The position numbers and the translations under genes were made by a program. The notes under the pieces are model-generated. The model did no database searches, was not told the origin of the DNA, and saw only the letters and a program-made list of their open reading frames with translations. A stretch of DNA of 64,000 bases from Chitinophagales bacterium (GTDB lineage Bacteria > Bacteroidota > Bacteroidia > Chitinophagales > Chitinophagaceae): the NCBI GenBank assembly GCA_020636495.1, contig JACJXQ010000008.1, positions 1,736,001-1,800,000 of the forward strand, in the 5' to 3' direction. Below are positions 44,856 to 52,316 of this stretch, piece by piece. Numbering within the stretch: the first letter of the stretch is position 1; the number at the start of each line of letters is the position of its first letter.

Positions 44856-44892
44856 AACGCCCCGTTCTTCCTGCGAAGAACGGGGCGTTTTT
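44856..44892 (+). terminator. Terminator of rplS
   Basis: AACGCCCCGTTCTTC pairs with its complement over 15 bp, CTGC loop, then a T-run. Starts 24 bases after the rplS stop. Confidence 0.93.
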
Positions 44893-44904
44893 GTATTTTA
44901 TTAT

Positions 44905-45330
44905 GAATTTTTCCCCATTGGTAAGTGTTGTCATCGCACCGATCATCCCTCATCAATGCCGTCATGTCGATCGCAGAAACTAACGACAGGCAATTACCTT
45001 CCCCTCTTGAGAGGGGCAACCGAACACAGTGAGGTGGAGTGTGTATTACTCGTGTGAAATAATACAACACGAGACAGCCCACACCTACACCCCTCCGAGG
45101 ATGGGAGAACTCATTCTTCACTGCTCACCCGCCTGAATGACAAAGTCGGGCAGGCAAACCCGGATACTTTGGATTCAACTAAATTAGTCTCCCCTTTAGG
45201 GGGATAGGGGGATCCCCCTTTGGTCAGTGTCGTCACGGCACCAATCAGGCAGCGCCCATCAGGGCCGTCATATTGAATACACTATCTTATCCAGCTACTT
45301 CCGGTCCTGTCTCCCTAAAGTTCTGATACT
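44905..45330. repeat. Composite intergenic repeat region
   Basis: No gene is seen here. Two diverged copies of a roughly 60-bp element lie at 44913-44971 and 45215-45278; both contain GTCATCGCACC/GTCACGGCACC-type text and end in a GCCGTCAT block. A REP-like hairpin CCCCTC-TTGA-GAGGGG is at 45001-45016, followed by CAACCGAACACAGTGAG (45017-45033). An inverted pair CTCGTGT/ACACGAG, a CCCCTTTAGGGG unit and a GGGGGATCCCCC palindrome are also present. These look like dispersed repeats known between genes in Bacteroidota, in a decayed state. Confidence 0.6.
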
Positions 45331-45341
45331 CCCGACATATA

Positions 45342-45373
45342 TTTGTTTATTAGGTCAATTTTACATATATTTG
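45342..45373 (+). promoter_or_regulatory. Consensus promoter without a downstream gene
   Basis: TTTG at 45342-45345, exactly 20 bases, then TATATTTG at 45366-45373: one of the best promoter matches in the window. Transcription would start near 45378 and run into the tandem repeats, not into a gene. A second TATATTTG overlaps the -33 (45338-45345). Confidence 0.65.
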
Positions 45374-45377
45374 TATT

Positions 45378-45640
45378 GTTATTAGCTCTTTGAAATAATG
45401 TTCTGCTTTGCTATCTGGAGAGCTCATTAAGGCAAAAAATAGCATCAATTACTTAACAACACTTAACAACCGAACGCAGTGAGCTCGTTGACACCTTTGA
45501 AAAGACATTGTTTAGGAAACAACCGAACACAGTGAGCTCGTTGACACCTTTTAAAAGACATTATTCAGGAAACAACCGAACACAGTGAGCTCGTTGACAC
45601 CATTGAAAAGACATTGTTCAGGAAACAACCGGAAACAAAA
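45378..45640 (+). ncRNA. Candidate noncoding RNA with boxA-like start and 53-bp repeats
   Basis: Inferred transcript from the promoter at 45342. Its start holds TTAGCTCTTTGAAATAA, which resembles the boxA antitermination element of rRNA leaders (GCTCTTTGA), and a 6-bp stem AGCTCT/AGAGCT (45384-45389 with 45419-45424). The tandem repeats follow. The longest ORF at the start is about 10 codons. The 3' end is not defined. No known RNA family was recognised. Confidence 0.35.
45465..45634 (+). repeat. 53-bp tandem repeat, three copies plus a fragment
   Basis: Copies start at 45465, 45518, 45571 and 45624 (truncated after 11 bases), so the period is exactly 53. They differ at only a few positions. 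Each begins AACAACCGAACACAGTGAG, a 17-bp core of which also occurs in the REP-like element at 45017, then GCTCGTTGACACC and TTTGAAAAGACATTGTTCAGG. Copies are contiguous with no unique spacers, so it is not a CRISPR array. Confidence 0.9.
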
Positions 45641-45741
45641 CGCTGTAGATGTTTAGTGATCAGTTAGTTACATAGGCGCTATGGTAGACTAAAGTGTGTG
45701 TTTTGGATACAAAACGGGAACAATTGCACAGTAATGGAAAC

Positions 45742-45775
45742 AAAAATCCCGTACATGAGTAGTCATATACGGGAT
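45742..45775 (-). terminator. Terminator of the RicT/PSP1 gene
   Basis: ATCCCGTA and TACGGGAT (extended through one mismatch to 13 bp) with a short loop; the minus transcript ends in five U. 24 bases beyond the stop at 45799. Confidence 0.8.
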
Positions 45776-45798
45776 AATGATGTGTTCAGTTGCTTAAG

Positions 45799-47238
45799 TT
45801 ATTGTTCAGGCTTGCTGCTACCACCTTCCGGTTTGGGCCTGTTACCGCCACCGCCGCCTTTGCGTTTATTGCGGTTCTGCGGGCGGTTGCCTCCCTGCTG
45901 GCGTTGTTCATTAGGCTTTTGTTCCTGCCTGTTGCCTTGCGCCTGCTGAGGTTGGCCCTGCTGGTTGCGCCTGTTGCCGCCACCTTTATTGCCATCCTGG
46001 CGTTTGCCGCCTTCGTTGCGGCGTTGCTGGTTGTTATCGCCTTTGGCTTGTTTCGGCTGGTTGGGTTGGTTGCCGCCGCCGGTACCGCCTTTATTGTTAC
46101 GGTTTTTGCCGCTCTTGCTCTTTTTCTTGCCACCGCCTTTCTCCAGCGATTTCAGGCTGATCTGGCCTACATCGTTCACAAACCCTGCATCTACTTTAAT
46201 AGCGGTTTTGCTGCTGGTCACTTCCAGTTCTACAGGTTGCAGTTCATCGGGTTTGATACCTTTCTTATTCAGTTCCAGTATCTCTTTTACACGGTCTATA
46301 GATAATGGATATTGTTTGTTGCTCTCGCGGTAGCTGTACCACATCAGGTTCTTGAAGATGTCCCTCTTTTGCAGGTAAGCAGTTCCCGCCGATGTAGCTA
46401 TGGTATCTGCCTGCTCCGGAAATACAGACAGGGCATCCATATAGGTGTCCAGCTCGTAATTCAGGCAACATTTCAGCCTGCCGCACTGGCCGCTCAGCTT
46501 GGTCTGGTTGATAGACAGGTTCTGGTACCTGGCAGCAGTGGTGTTCACGCTCTTAAAGTCGGTAAGCCAGGTGCTGCAGCACAGCTCGCGTCCGCAACTG
46601 CCTATGCCGCCTACCTTACCACTTTCCTGGCGGGCGCCTATCTGTTTCATCTCCACCTTTACCTTAAAGTCGTTGGCGTACATCTTTATCAGTTCCCTGA
46701 AATCCACGCGTTGGTCGGCAGTGTAGAAGAAGGTTGCCTTTTTGCCATCGGCCTGCAGCTCTACTTCAGCCAGCTTCATTTCCAGGTTCAGCTGGCGGGC
46801 TATGGCGCGGCTGCGTATCAGCATATCCTGCTCGCGGCCCTTGCTGGTCCTGAACAGCTCAAGGTCGGCGTCGGTAGCTGTGCGGTGTATGCGTTTGGTG
46901 ACATCCTTCTCTTTGATGCCATATTTCTTCATCTGGAGTTTCACCAGTTCGCCGGTAAGGCTAATCTGGCCTACATCAAAACCTCCAACACCCTCTACGG
47001 CTATCCACTGGCCTTTTTCAGGTATCAGCTGGTTGTTGTTCCTGTAAAATTCTTTGCGGCTGCCTTTGTTGAAAGAAACTTCTATAACAGGGTATGGTTT
47101 TGCCCCGTCGTGCAGCGGTAGCCCGCTCAGCCAGTCATATACGTTAAGTCGGTTACATCCGCCGGTGCTGCATCCTCCATTTCCTTTGCACCCGGCAGGT
47201 TTACCATCGGTACCTGTACCGCAATTGCCACATCCCAT
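45799..47238 (-). CDS. PSP1/RicT-family protein with long Gly/Gln/Asn-rich tail
   Basis: 479 residues. The N-terminus is Cys/Gly-rich (MGCGNCGTGTDGKPAGC...GGC). The PSP1 domain follows (ELFRTSKGREQDML...FFYTADQRVDFRELIK...IGARQESGKVGGIGSCGRELCCSTWL...KLSGQCGRLKCCLNYE), with the conserved cysteines that in Bacillus RicT help bind an Fe-S cluster. RicT-type proteins act with RicA/RicF in RNA processing and phosphorelay; in Bacteroidota the function is not established. After about residue 365 a low-complexity tail rich in Gly, Asn, Gln and Lys runs to the end, probably disordered and RNA-binding. It is divergent from ffh. Confidence 0.85.
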   Translation of the reverse strand: MGCGNCGTGTDGKPAGCKGNGGCSTGGCNRLNVYDWLSGLPLHDGAKPYPVIEVSFNKGSRKEFYRNNNQLIPEKGQWIAVEGVGGFDVGQISLTGELVKLQMKKYGIKEKDVTKRIHRTATDADLELFRTSKGREQDMLIRSRAIARQLNLEMKLAEVELQADGKKATFFYTADQRVDFRELIKMYANDFKVKVEMKQIGARQESGKVGGIGSCGRELCCSTWLTDFKSVNTTAARYQNLSINQTKLSGQCGRLKCCLNYELDTYMDALSVFPEQADTIATSAGTAYLQKRDIFKNLMWYSYRESNKQYPLSIDRVKEILELNKKGIKPDELQPVELEVTSSKTAIKVDAGFVNDVGQISLKSLEKGGGKKKSKSGKNRNNKGGTGGGNQPNQPKQAKGDNNQQRRNEGGKRQDGNKGGGNRRNQQGQPQQAQGNRQEQKPNEQRQQGGNRPQNRNKRKGGGGGNRPKPEGGSSKPEQ

Positions 47239-47440
47239 TGATCAATATATTGACGGCTGTGAACAGAAGCTCAAAAAAACACATGTTTACATTCTGCCTG
47301 CTTCCTCTTCTGTCACCTGCCGGTTATCGTAAATAGATTAATCTACGAAAATAGCATTTTTTAGCAGAGTACAGCATTCTTTCTGTGATATTGGTATCTT
47401 TTGTTATGTGTGCCGGCGCTGTTAAATTGGTCAAAACGAT

Positions 47441-47448
47441 TAACTTTG
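47441..47448 (+). promoter_or_regulatory. -7 box of ffh
   Basis: TAACTTTG (TAnnTTTG), 26 bases before the ffh ATG. The -33 element is not clear. Confidence 0.55.
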
Positions 47449-47474
47449 CAGTCCTTTATAAAAGGTGGTAATAT

Positions 47475-48812
47475 ATGTTTGAAAATCTTAGTGAAAGACT
47501 TGAAGGAGCGTTTAAGCAACTGAAAGGGGAAGGCCGTATCTCCGAGATCAATATAGCTTCAACCATTAAAGATATAAGAAGGGCGCTGGTAGATGCCGAC
47601 GTTAACTATAAAATAGCCAAAGACTTTACCGATAAGGTCAAGGATAAGGCCACCGGCGAGAAGGTATTGCAGGCAGTGTCTCCGGGTCAGCAGATGGTGA
47701 AGATAGTGAAGGATGAGCTGGCCATACTGATGGGTGGTGAAGTGGAAGAAATTGACCTGAACCAGAAACCTACTGTCATTTTGGTAGCAGGTTTGCAAGG
47801 TTCCGGTAAAACAACGTTCAGCGGCAAGCTGGCCAACTACCTCAGGTCTAAGAAAGGGCGTAAGCCTTTATTGGTAGCGGGAGACGTTTACCGCCCGGCG
47901 GCCATCAACCAGTTGCAGGTATTGGGCGAACAAGTTAAGGTGCCTGTGTACTGCGAGCCGGAGAATAAGGATGTGATCGCTATTGTAACCAATGCCATGG
48001 CACATGCCAAGCAGAATGGCAATAATGTAGTAATAATAGATACTGCGGGCCGTTTGGCAGTAGACGAGGCGATGATGACCGAGGTGGCTAATGTAAAGGC
48101 TGCTGTCAACCCGCACGAGATACTGTTTGTTGTGGATAGTATGACGGGGCAGGATGCAGTGAACACCGCCAAAGCCTTCAACGACAGGCTGGACTTTACG
48201 GGTGTAGTGCTGACCAAGCTGGATGGTGATACCAGGGGTGGTGCAGCGTTGTCTATCAAATACACAGTAGATAAGCCCATCAAGTTCGTGAGCATGGGCG
48301 AAAAGCTGGATACCCTGGATGTGTTCTATCCTGAGCGTATGGCGCAACGTATATTGGGTATGGGTGATATCACCACGCTGGTAGAACGTGCCCAGGCCCA
48401 GTTTGACGAAGCAGAAGCCAAGAAGCTGGAAAAGAAGATAAGGGCGAATAAGTTTGACTTTGAGGACTTTAAACAGCAGTTGGGACAGATAAAGAAGATG
48501 GGTAACATAAAAGACTTGCTGGGCATGATTCCCGGTGTAGGCAAGGCCATAAAAGATATAGACATCTCTGATGATGCCTTTAAAGGTATTGAGGCCATGA
48601 TCAACTCAATGACCCCATATGAGCGCAATAACCCTGATGTGATAGATGGTAACAGGCGTAAGCGTATAGCCAAAGGTGCGGGGAAAGATATATCAGAAGT
48701 AAATGCCTTTATGAAGCAGTTTGACCAGATGCGCCAGATGATGGGGCAGATGAATAAGATGAAAGGTATGATGCCTCCCGGCATGGGCGCTAAGATGCCA
48801 TTCGGAAGATAA
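47475..48812 (+). CDS. ffh: Signal recognition particle GTPase Ffh
   Basis: 445 residues. NG GTPase domain: GLQGSGKTTFSGKLA (G1), DTAGRLAVDEAMM, TKLDGDTRGGAALS, GMGDITTLVERA. The M domain has the Met-rich GxIPGVGK...MxxSM and the tail QMRQMMGQMNKMKGMMPPGM. It binds the 4.5S RNA and signal sequences and delivers ribosomes to the membrane. The gene is followed by a terminator that ends one base before the next gene's start. Confidence 0.97.
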   Translation: MFENLSERLEGAFKQLKGEGRISEINIASTIKDIRRALVDADVNYKIAKDFTDKVKDKATGEKVLQAVSPGQQMVKIVKDELAILMGGEVEEIDLNQKPTVILVAGLQGSGKTTFSGKLANYLRSKKGRKPLLVAGDVYRPAAINQLQVLGEQVKVPVYCEPENKDVIAIVTNAMAHAKQNGNNVVIIDTAGRLAVDEAMMTEVANVKAAVNPHEILFVVDSMTGQDAVNTAKAFNDRLDFTGVVLTKLDGDTRGGAALSIKYTVDKPIKFVSMGEKLDTLDVFYPERMAQRILGMGDITTLVERAQAQFDEAEAKKLEKKIRANKFDFEDFKQQLGQIKKMGNIKDLLGMIPGVGKAIKDIDISDDAFKGIEAMINSMTPYERNNPDVIDGNRRKRIAKGAGKDISEVNAFMKQFDQMRQMMGQMNKMKGMMPPGMGAKMPFGR

Positions 48813-48854
48813 CATTAGCTTTTCATTAGGCCTTAGTTGGCGTTTTGTTAGCAT

Positions 48855-48902
48855 ATGGTTGTATAGGTTTGTCTCATTGTTAATCTTATACAACCATTTT
48901 TT
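48855..48902 (+). terminator. Terminator of ffh, touching the next start codon
   Basis: ATGGTTGTATA (48855-48865) pairs perfectly with TATACAACCAT (48887-48897); a 21-base loop lies between and TTTTT follows. The ATG of the outer-membrane protein begins at 48903. Confidence 0.6.
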
Positions 48903-49505
48903 ATGAGAAAGAATCAACTCTTTACAGCACTTTTATCGCTCATTTGTTTGTCTGCCAAAGCCCAGCCGGAGAAGGGAACTACTTTTATAGGATTAGGGGT
49001 TACAACCGAAAAAGCGTATTCGGCAATCAATTCCTCTTTTATGGTGCCAAAGGTGGGGTACTTTATTAACAAGCATTGGGTTGTTGGTACTTCACTCTTT
49101 GTTGGGGGAAGGGTACAAGCTGATGCTTTTGCCTATAATGTTGGTATTCGTCCCTTTGCTAGGTATTACTTTGCAGGGAAAAATGCTCCGGCAGATAAAA
49201 AGCTGTTCTGGTTTATTGAAGCCAATACCGGCGTTAACAGGTTAGCATCTAAGGAATTTGGCGGTATTTATGAATACTCCTACAATTATATCAATTGTGG
49301 ATTAGGTGGGGGAGTAAACTATTACGTAACACCGGATGTCTCAATTGAAGCATTGATAAGACTTGATGCAAATAATAATGTCAATGGACAGGGGCGATTC
49401 GAAAACAACTTTTACAATGTGCCCAATTCTTATTCAATAAAACCGGTTGCAGAGATAGGGGTTAATTTTAACATAAGGGGCCGTAAGAAAAGCCAGATAG
49501 AATAA
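48903..49505 (+). CDS. Outer-membrane beta-barrel protein (about 200 residues)
   Basis: The signal peptide FTALLSLICLSAKAQ is clear, which fixes the start at 48903. The mature 180 residues alternate hydrophobic and polar residues with Gly-rich turns (GTTFIGLGV, VVGTSLFVGGRVQ, GLGGGVNYYV) and end in AEIGVNFNIRG, as in OmpA-type/PorT-like eight-stranded barrels. No ligand or function is indicated. The gene lies between ffh and rpsP with no promoter of its own that I can identify, and its ATG directly follows the ffh terminator's T-run. Confidence 0.75.
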   Translation: MRKNQLFTALLSLICLSAKAQPEKGTTFIGLGVTTEKAYSAINSSFMVPKVGYFINKHWVVGTSLFVGGRVQADAFAYNVGIRPFARYYFAGKNAPADKKLFWFIEANTGVNRLASKEFGGIYEYSYNYINCGLGGGVNYYVTPDVSIEALIRLDANNNVNGQGRFENNFYNVPNSYSIKPVAEIGVNFNIRGRKKSQIE

Positions 49506-49647
49506 TAGTATTTAGCATTTCTTCAGGCCATTTCGGGCGTAAAGTAGTGTTGTTGTCTGAGTATCGTAATGAGGTGGATGGATTTTGCTATGCAAAGTAT
49601 TAATAACCAGATTTTTGTGTTAAAATTCGTTTAAAGTCAAAATCTAG

Positions 49648-49678
49648 TTGTTTAAAGTAATATTATGCATTAACTTTG
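49648..49678 (+). promoter_or_regulatory. Promoter of rpsP (-33/-7)
   Basis: TTG at 49648-49650, 20-base spacer, TAACTTTG at 49671-49678. The leader to the ATG is about 42 bases. Confidence 0.7.
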
Positions 49679-49724
49679 CAGGCGTTAATTTTTTATTGTT
49701 AAACCAGAATAATTTCTATTATTA

Positions 49725-50267
49725 ATGGCGGTTAAAATTCGTCTCCAACGTCACGGCTCTAAGAAGCGTCCATTCTACTTTATTGTTGTTGCTGATACAG
49801 CAGCTCCAAGAGATGGTAGATTCATTGAAAAATTAGGTACTTACAATCCATTGTCTGTTCCGGCAACTATCAGGTTGAACCGTGAACGTTCATTGCATTG
49901 GTTGCAAAATGGTGCCCAACCTACTAATACATGCCGCCGTATATTGTCATTCAAAGGTGTGTTATACATGAAACACCTGATGCGTGGCGTAAGCCTTGGT
50001 TTGTTTGACGAACCGGCTGCTATGCAGAAATTTGAAGCATGGAATTCTGATCACGAAAAGCTGGTTGCTGATCGCGAAGAAGCTCACCGTAAGCACAAAG
50101 CTGACAAGAGGCATGCTGCAATGGCTGAGTCTGTAAAGAAAGTAGAAGAGAAAATGGCGGCTAAAGTACAGGCAGCAGTAGCCGAAGCCGAAGCAGAGGT
50201 TGATGCAGAAGATGCAGCAGATAATGCAAATGACGCTGCGGAGAACACAGAAGAAAATGCAGGGTAA
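49725..50267 (+). CDS. rpsP: 30S ribosomal protein S16 with long C-terminal extension
   Basis: 180 residues. The N-terminal 80 are S16 proper (VKIRLQRHGSKKRPFYFIVV, DGRFIEKLGTYNP, INxRxxHWLxxGAQP). Residues 95-180 are a helical Lys/Ala/Glu-rich extension that becomes very acidic at the end. Such long S16 proteins are usual in Bacteroidota, whereas E. coli S16 has 82 residues. Own promoter and terminator; not linked to rimM as in most bacteria. Confidence 0.96.
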   Translation: MAVKIRLQRHGSKKRPFYFIVVADTAAPRDGRFIEKLGTYNPLSVPATIRLNRERSLHWLQNGAQPTNTCRRILSFKGVLYMKHLMRGVSLGLFDEPAAMQKFEAWNSDHEKLVADREEAHRKHKADKRHAAMAESVKKVEEKMAAKVQAAVAEAEAEVDAEDAADNANDAAENTEENAG

Positions 50268-50290
50268 TTTCCTGACTAATTTATAGACAT

Positions 50291-50326
50291 AAAAGGACAT
50301 ACCGTTTGGGGTATGTCCTTTTTTTT
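50291..50326 (+). terminator. Terminator of rpsP
   Basis: AAAAGGACATACC pairs with its complement over 13 bp, a short loop, then eight T. Confidence 0.92.
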
Positions 50327-50469
50327 GTTGCATATGTGTATGTTGACAAGACCAACTTTGATCTGACTGTTAACTGTTGGTACAATATGGACATACTGCA
50401 TTAATACACATCGATAATTTGAGTTTGCCACATGCGGGTTTTGTACTATCTTAACTGCTTTTTAGTTAA

Positions 50470-51603
50470 ATGAGTGACAAGGAAAAGAAATATTCACTAT
50501 TAGTAGTAGGTGCTGGCCCTGTAGGGTGTGTTATTGCGGAGCGTGCGGCTAACCTCTTAGGTTGGAAAGTGCTGCTGGTAGATAAACGAGATCACATAGC
50601 AGGTAACTGTTATGATATGTATCACGAGTCAGGCGTATTGATTCACCGGTACGGACCGCATTACTTCAGAACCAATAATGAAGAATTGCTAAAGTATCTT
50701 TCAGGGTTTACTGAATGGATACCCGGTGACTATTTCGTTAAAGTGTCAACAAGGGGGGAATTGTTCCCTTTCCCGATAAACCTGTTAACCTTAAGGCAAT
50801 TTTTCAAACGTCCTGACCTGACTGCAGAAGAAGCTGCAGCACTGCTGGAAGAGAAGCGTGAGCATATAGATAACCCGGAGAACTCAGAAGAGTTTGTATT
50901 GTCTCGCGTAGGTAAAGAGTTGTACGAAGCATTCTATTTAGGCTATACAAAAAAACAATGGGGTATACACCCGAACGACCTGGCGCCGTCTGTATGCGGT
51001 AGGATACCCATCAGGCTGAACACCAACGAACGTTATGTAGATCATAAAAACCAGGTAACACCTGCCAAAGGGTTTACAGAAATGTTCAATAAGATGATAT
51101 CGAATCCGAATATTGACGTAATGCTTAATACGGATTATAAAGACATAAAGGATACAATACTTCCCGAATATGCAACCGTTTATGCCGGACCGATAGATGA
51201 ATATTTTGATTTCAGGTTCGGAAAATTACCCTGGCGTTCATTGGAGTTTGAGTTCAAAAAGTTTGATCAGGAATACGTACAACCTTGTGTACAGATCAAT
51301 TACCCCAATGATCATGACTATACCCGCGCCGTTGAGATAAAACATGTAACCAAACAAAAGCATCCTGACACAGTTATCTCGTACGAATATCCACGTGCTG
51401 AAGGAGATCCTTATTACCCCATTCCCAGACCTGACAACAAGGAGCTTTATGAAAAGTATAAAGCACTGGTAGATGGAGAAACAGAAAAGAACAATGTATA
51501 TTTTTGTGGCAGACTTGCAGAGTATACATATTATAATACCGACGAAGTGATAGAACGTGCTTTGTCTACCTTTAATCGTATCAAAGAAAGATATGGCAGT
51601 TAA
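50470..51603 (+). CDS. glf: UDP-galactopyranose mutase
   Basis: 377 residues. The FAD-binding Rossmann start is LLVVGAGPVGCVIAERA. Substrate-binding features are HRYGPHYFRTNNEEL, KQWGIHPNDLAPSV, GRIPIRLNTNERYV and the C-terminal CGRLAEYTYYNTDEVIERAL. It interconverts UDP-Galp and UDP-Galf for galactofuranose-containing glycans. It opens an operon with two glycosyltransferases: the GT2 gene overlaps it by 11 bases. Confidence 0.95.
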   Translation: MSDKEKKYSLLVVGAGPVGCVIAERAANLLGWKVLLVDKRDHIAGNCYDMYHESGVLIHRYGPHYFRTNNEELLKYLSGFTEWIPGDYFVKVSTRGELFPFPINLLTLRQFFKRPDLTAEEAAALLEEKREHIDNPENSEEFVLSRVGKELYEAFYLGYTKKQWGIHPNDLAPSVCGRIPIRLNTNERYVDHKNQVTPAKGFTEMFNKMISNPNIDVMLNTDYKDIKDTILPEYATVYAGPIDEYFDFRFGKLPWRSLEFEFKKFDQEYVQPCVQINYPNDHDYTRAVEIKHVTKQKHPDTVISYEYPRAEGDPYYPIPRPDNKELYEKYKALVDGETEKNNVYFCGRLAEYTYYNTDEVIERALSTFNRIKERYGS

Positions 51604-52294
51604 GAACCTGTGGGTTGTTATGCCCGTTTATAACGAAGAAGAAGCTGTATCTGCCGTTATTGAAGAGTGGCAGAAGTGCCTATCTGAAAATGTAGAACAG
51701 TTCACATTCTGTATCATCAATGATGGATCGAAAGATGGTACGCTCGGGATACTACGGAAATATGAAGCTAGGTACAAAGAGATAAAGATCATAGATAAGC
51801 CTAATTCCGGTCACGGGCAAACATGTATATATGGCTATCAGCTGGCGCTTGATAACGGTGCTGAATGGATATTTCAGATAGATTCTGACGGACAGTGCGA
51901 CCCGGTATATTTTCCTGAGATGCTTTCTGCCGCAGAAAACAATAAAGCAGTATATGGTTACAGGAAAACACGTGATGATGGTTTGAAACGCTCGCTTATC
52001 TCACGTTTTGTAACACTATTTACTTTTTTTGCCACCGGCCAGTGGGTACGCGATGCGAATGTGCCGTACAGGCTGATACATCGTAGTGTACTGGAGCAAA
52101 TTACCGGCAAAATTCCTGAGTCCTTTCACCTGGCCAATATATTAGTGTCTGTACTTACAAAAAAGCTTGCCGGCATCAAGTGGATTAACATCCATTTCAG
52201 AGACAGGGCAGGGGGGACAGCAAGCGTTAAGACAATCTCATTTGTAAAGCATGGTTTTACCTTGTTCAGACAATTGAAAGAGGCAAGTGCTTAA
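51593..52294 (+). CDS. Glycosyltransferase family 2
   Basis: 233 residues from ATG 51593 (the frame begins at 51557, but MAVKNLWVVMPVYNEE is the family start). GT-A motifs are NDGSKDGT and DSDGQ (DxD type, metal and UDP-sugar). The C-terminal SFVKHGFTLFRQ lacks membrane segments, so this is a DPM1-like cytoplasmic enzyme, perhaps making a polyprenyl-phosphate sugar for the downstream GT39-type protein. It overlaps glf by 11 bases. Confidence 0.88.
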   Translation: MAVKNLWVVMPVYNEEEAVSAVIEEWQKCLSENVEQFTFCIINDGSKDGTLGILRKYEARYKEIKIIDKPNSGHGQTCIYGYQLALDNGAEWIFQIDSDGQCDPVYFPEMLSAAENNKAVYGYRKTRDDGLKRSLISRFVTLFTFFATGQWVRDANVPYRLIHRSVLEQITGKIPESFHLANILVSVLTKKLAGIKWINIHFRDRAGGTASVKTISFVKHGFTLFRQLKEASA

Positions 52295-52316
52295 AAAATA
52301 ATATGCGTCAAATACT

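Noticed and set aside
45465..45634. Tandem repeats as a CRISPR array
   Set aside because: The 53-bp units are contiguous and contain no unique spacers; no cas gene is in the window.
45786..46305. ORFs opposite the RicT tail
   Set aside because: They arise from the Gly/Asn/Gln-rich codons of the opposite strand; composition is artefactual.
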